NCBI GenBank assembly: GCA_021813265.1
Contig: JAKALF010000016.1
Coordinates: forward strand, 1 to 14,724
Length of the DNA stretch: 14,724 bases
From: a bacterium
GTDB lineage: Bacteria > Patescibacteriota > Minisyncoccia > UBA6257 > GWB1-50-10
Direction: 5' to 3'
Each line of letters starts with the position of its first letter. Position 1 is the first letter of the stretch. This document shows positions 12,825 through 14,724 of the stretch, in pieces. The notes beneath the pieces were generated by a model. That model was not told the DNA's origin, did not search any database, and saw nothing but the letters and a program-made list of their open reading frames with translations. A program made the position numbers and the translations under genes.

Positions 12825-13384
12825 AGCTCTTCAGTAGGTTTTTGCTCTTTTGGGTTTTGTCCCTCTTCAAATTGTCTCAATATTTCTCTATAAGACTCAT
12901 ATTCGGGGAGACTATTTACATCCACTATCCCTATATGCGAGAGAAAAGGTATACTTGCTCTATACCTATACATATTTCCTTTCCCCATATCACGATCAAT
13001 GAGTCCCCTAAGAAGAAGATTCCTTAGGGTATAACTTGAATTCACCCCTCGTATGAAATCAATCATAGGGCGAGAAACGGGACCGAGATATGCCACGAGG
13101 GAAAGTGTTTCAAGGGACGCGGGGGTCAGTTCTTCTTTGAATTCATCTTTCATAAGATGCCGGATAACCTCCCCTGTGTCGGGTTTGGTAAGAAGTTGAA
13201 CCCTTCCTTCGTGTATTACGCAATAGAGTCCTCTCTCGTTATCTTGAGAAAGATTTTTTTGAAGACGCAAAACAAGCTCTTCCGCTTCAGGTTCTTTTAT
13301 ATGAAGAGTTGATGCTATCTTTTGAAACCCTACGGGTTCTCCGTAATAGAAAAGAAGGGCTTCAAGGTGTGCTAGGTTTGACAT
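12821..13384 (-). CDS. scpB: Segregation and condensation protein B
   Basis: Winged-helix kleisin partner that binds ScpA and SMC in the bacterial condensin complex. Using ATG 13384 the protein is 187 aa, starting MSNLAHLEALLFYYGEPVGF, which matches the usual ScpB N-terminus. An in-frame TTG at 13420 would add 12 residues and overlap scpA, and seems less likely. Landmarks are the first winged helix (LEALLFYYGEP to LTKPDTGEVIRHL) and the second, LTPASLETLSLVAYLGPVSRPMIDFIRGVNSSYTLRNLLLRGLI, both typical of the family. The tail is acidic and Lys-rich. There is no SD. It lies 16 nt after scpA, and its stop overlaps the carboxypeptidase start, so chromosome condensation and wall genes share one transcript. 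Confidence 0.93.
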   Translation of the reverse strand: MSNLAHLEALLFYYGEPVGFQKIASTLHIKEPEAEELVLRLQKNLSQDNERGLYCVIHEGRVQLLTKPDTGEVIRHLMKDEFKEELTPASLETLSLVAYLGPVSRPMIDFIRGVNSSYTLRNLLLRGLIDRDMGKGNMYRYRASIPFLSHIGIVDVNSLPEYESYREILRQFEEGQNPKEQKPTEEL

Positions 13385-13400
13385 AGATTGTATTTTACGT

Positions 13401-14117
13401 TCATCTTGAGTGACGCGCAACCGTTATTTCGTCAAAATGATTCTTTTGGGTAACATCAATAATCTGTTGACGCACCAAATGAAGAATAGCGAGAAAAAGA
13501 ACTATGATTTCTTCCCGAGTTCCACTCGATGAAAGGTTTTTAAACGATATAGGCGCGCTTGTTATACGATTCATGATTTCTTCTATCTTCTGTTTCAAAT
13601 TGATCATTTCGCTTTTGATGGTTTTCTCGGGTCGTATGACTTTCTTAAACTGATCTATGAGCGTCTTTAGTGATTCGTGTATGATATTAACCGAAATATG
13701 GGACGGGGGGTAAAAGACGATTTCCTGGGTCATAAAAAGTTCTCTTCCGAACATTACGGGAAAAACGTTCCACTTCTCTTTTATGTTCCCTTGGGTTTTT
13801 TTGAGTTCTTGATAGAGTTTCAACCGAGCTTCAAAATCCTTGATATCTTTTTCTTCCTCTTCACTCAATTCAAGCGAGGGAAGAAGCGCTTTGGATTTAA
13901 TAAGGAGAAGTTTTGACGCGACTAGCAAAAAATCAGCAAGAATACTTGGATATTCTTCTTCTCTTGACTCGCGTTTCAATTCTTCTAGGTATGCTAAAAA
14001 ATCAGCCGTGACGTTTGCGAGGCTGACTTCCGTAATTTCAAGCTTCTTGGTTTCGATAAGTTCCAGAAGTTTATCAAGAGGACCGTTGAAGTTTCCGAGG
14101 ACAAGGTTATGTTCCAT
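13401..14117 (-). CDS. scpA: Segregation and condensation protein A (kleisin)
   Basis: Kleisin subunit that bridges SMC heads. ATG 14117 gives 238 aa starting MEHNLVLGNFNGPLDKLLEL, which matches the family opening F-x-G-P-L-D-x-L-L. A longer in-frame start at 14195 would add 26 residues that include the region of the promoter and has no family support. The N-terminal helices (LANVTADFLAYLEEL, then ILADFLLVASKLLLIKSKALLP) form the SMC-neck-binding part. The Glu-rich middle (ELSEEEEKDIKDFEARLKL) and the C-terminal winged helix (REEIIVLFLAILHLVRQQII) follow. There is no SD; a -10 box ends 6 nt before the ATG. It is the first gene of the seven-gene operon. Confidence 0.93.
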   Translation of the reverse strand: MEHNLVLGNFNGPLDKLLELIETKKLEITEVSLANVTADFLAYLEELKRESREEEYPSILADFLLVASKLLLIKSKALLPSLELSEEEEKDIKDFEARLKLYQELKKTQGNIKEKWNVFPVMFGRELFMTQEIVFYPPSHISVNIIHESLKTLIDQFKKVIRPEKTIKSEMINLKQKIEEIMNRITSAPISFKNLSSSGTREEIIVLFLAILHLVRQQIIDVTQKNHFDEITVARHSR

Positions 14118-14123
14118 GAGATT

Positions 14124-14152
14124 ATGATACAATATGAAAATTCTATTTCCAA
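14124..14152 (-). promoter_or_regulatory. Promoter of the scp/cell-wall operon, probably leaderless
   Basis: TTGGAA (14152-14147, four of six), a 17-nt spacer and TATCAT (14129-14124, five of six). Only 6 nt (AATCTC) separate the -10 from ATG 14117, the same distance as at gltX, and there is no SD. An overlapping CATAAT three bases downstream would place the start inside the gene and is less likely. Confidence 0.55.
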
Positions 14153-14170
14153 GACTGATGGCAATAAAAA

Positions 14171-14193
14171 GCCACCCAAATGTATTGAGTGGC
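14171..14193 (-). terminator. Intrinsic terminator upstream of scpA
   Basis: On the minus strand GCCACTC pairs with GGGTGGC (7 bp, one G-U) around a 9-nt loop, followed at once by TTTTTATTG (14170 downward). It lies 11 nt after the stop of the preceding gene and isolates the scp operon. Confidence 0.85.
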
Positions 14194-14204
14194 AATTAAG
14201 ATAC

Positions 14205-14724
14205 CTATCCAGCCAACATTTTTTTAGAAAAGAAGATTTTCTTTTTCTGCGCTGGTAGAATACGACCTAGTATGGAAAGACTAGCGGAAAGTTCATCCAT
14301 AATAAAGGTATGAACTATCTCTTTCCACGCATCTGGGTAAGTTTCGAAAATGAGAGCCCTGATAACAACCATCTCCTGAAATCTCATAAGGAGAAGGTCG
14401 CTTTTTTCAGCTTCCGCCCATAACGGGTGATGGATATTTATCGATATCAGTCCCAAGTCTCTATGAAACTTCCATAGATCGGTACTGTCGCCCATTTCCT
14501 CAAAAGAAAGTTGCAAGCCAGTGCTGTGTCCCTTTACAACCATTCTTCTTCTTCCAATGGGTCCCGTAACCGTAAAAGGCTTGTGATTTTCTTTTTGGTT
14601 TTCAGGTTCCATATTTGGATTTGTGATTGTCGCCTTACGGGTTTTCTCTTTTTCTCTTCCAATATCAGTTGTTATAGAGAGAGATCTTTTTTCCTGTTCA
14701 TCTTTTTCGGTCCCCTTAATTTTT
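14205..14724 (-). CDS. C-terminal part of a larger protein, possibly GHKL-ATPase-like
   Basis: The frame is open from the right window edge to TAG 14205, 172 codons. An ATG at 14612 exists, but the frame continues upstream without a stop and no SD is seen, so the true start is probably outside. The first 50 residues are Lys/Glu-rich and look disordered (TEKDEQEKR, then GREKEKTRK). A folded part follows, with ISINIHHPLWAEAEKSD and then LLLMRFQEMVVIRALIF. This resembles the I-x-I-N-x-x-H-P segment with following helices found at the end of some HSP90/histidine-kinase-like ATPase proteins, but no nucleotide-binding motif is in view, so that link is weak. It ends with a basic tail (QKKKIFFSKKMLAG). 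A strong terminator follows. Confidence 0.55.
   Translation of the reverse strand, partial: KIKGTEKDEQEKRSLSITTDIGREKEKTRKATITNPNMEPENQKENHKPFTVTGPIGRRRMVVKGHSTGLQLSFEEMGDSTDLWKFHRDLGLISINIHHPLWAEAEKSDLLLMRFQEMVVIRALIFETYPDAWKEIVHTFIMDELSASLSILGRILPAQKKKIFFSKKMLAG

Noticed and set aside
1..14724. CRISPR array, tRNA, rRNA, transposase or integrase
   Set aside because: No regularly spaced repeats, cloverleaf-like sequence, rRNA signature or recombinase motif was seen on either strand.

Overview
This window looks like chromosome from a small-genome bacterium of the candidate phyla radiation (Patescibacteria), most likely Parcubacteria-like. That placement rests on protein character (GluRS, SEDS, MraY and ScpA/B types), on very tight gene packing and on all genes lying on the minus strand. 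It is an inference, not a phylogeny. Many genes end in TGA, so the genetic code appears standard and not the UGA=Gly code of some related lineages.

Layout, read in the direction of transcription (right to left). (1) 14724-14205: the C-terminal part of an unplaced protein, closed by a clear intrinsic terminator. (2) 14152-7139: one compact operon, scpA - scpB - D,D-carboxypeptidase - mraY - degenerate amidohydrolase - ftsW - murG, with gaps of at most 16 nt or small overlaps. It links chromosome condensation (ScpA/B) to peptidoglycan synthesis: lipid I (MraY), lipid II (MurG), polymerisation (FtsW) and trimming (carboxypeptidase). The amidohydrolase-like gene between mraY and ftsW has lost the usual metal ligands. 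(3) 7142-2586: an accessory stretch between murG and gltX. It starts with a strong promoter inside the end of murG and a structured leader with a terminator hairpin. Next come a 93-aa small protein overlapping a radical SAM/SPASM enzyme (a candidate RiPP pair) and a 108-aa Cys-containing protein. These are followed by several small unknown genes, most with their own terminators, and finally a stand-alone ParB-like protein. (4) 2550-1: gltX with its own promoter, translationally coupled to a coiled-coil M23 endopeptidase gene that runs off the window and carries a 47-bp palindrome inside its peptidase domain.

Two translation styles are visible. gltX and scpA have -10 boxes exactly 6 nt before the ATG and no Shine-Dalgarno (SD) sequence, which suggests leaderless mRNAs, and most of the core operon lacks SD sequences. 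Most accessory genes carry strong SDs (AAGGAGG, GGAGG, AAGGAAGG). Together with the higher GC of the radical SAM gene, this supports a separate origin for the accessory block.

The best candidates for something undescribed are the 93-aa/radical SAM/108-aa locus with its leader RNA, and the ligand-less amidohydrolase embedded in the cell-wall operon. No tRNA, rRNA, CRISPR array, transposase or integrase was seen, and no gene-free stretch exceeds 300 bases.
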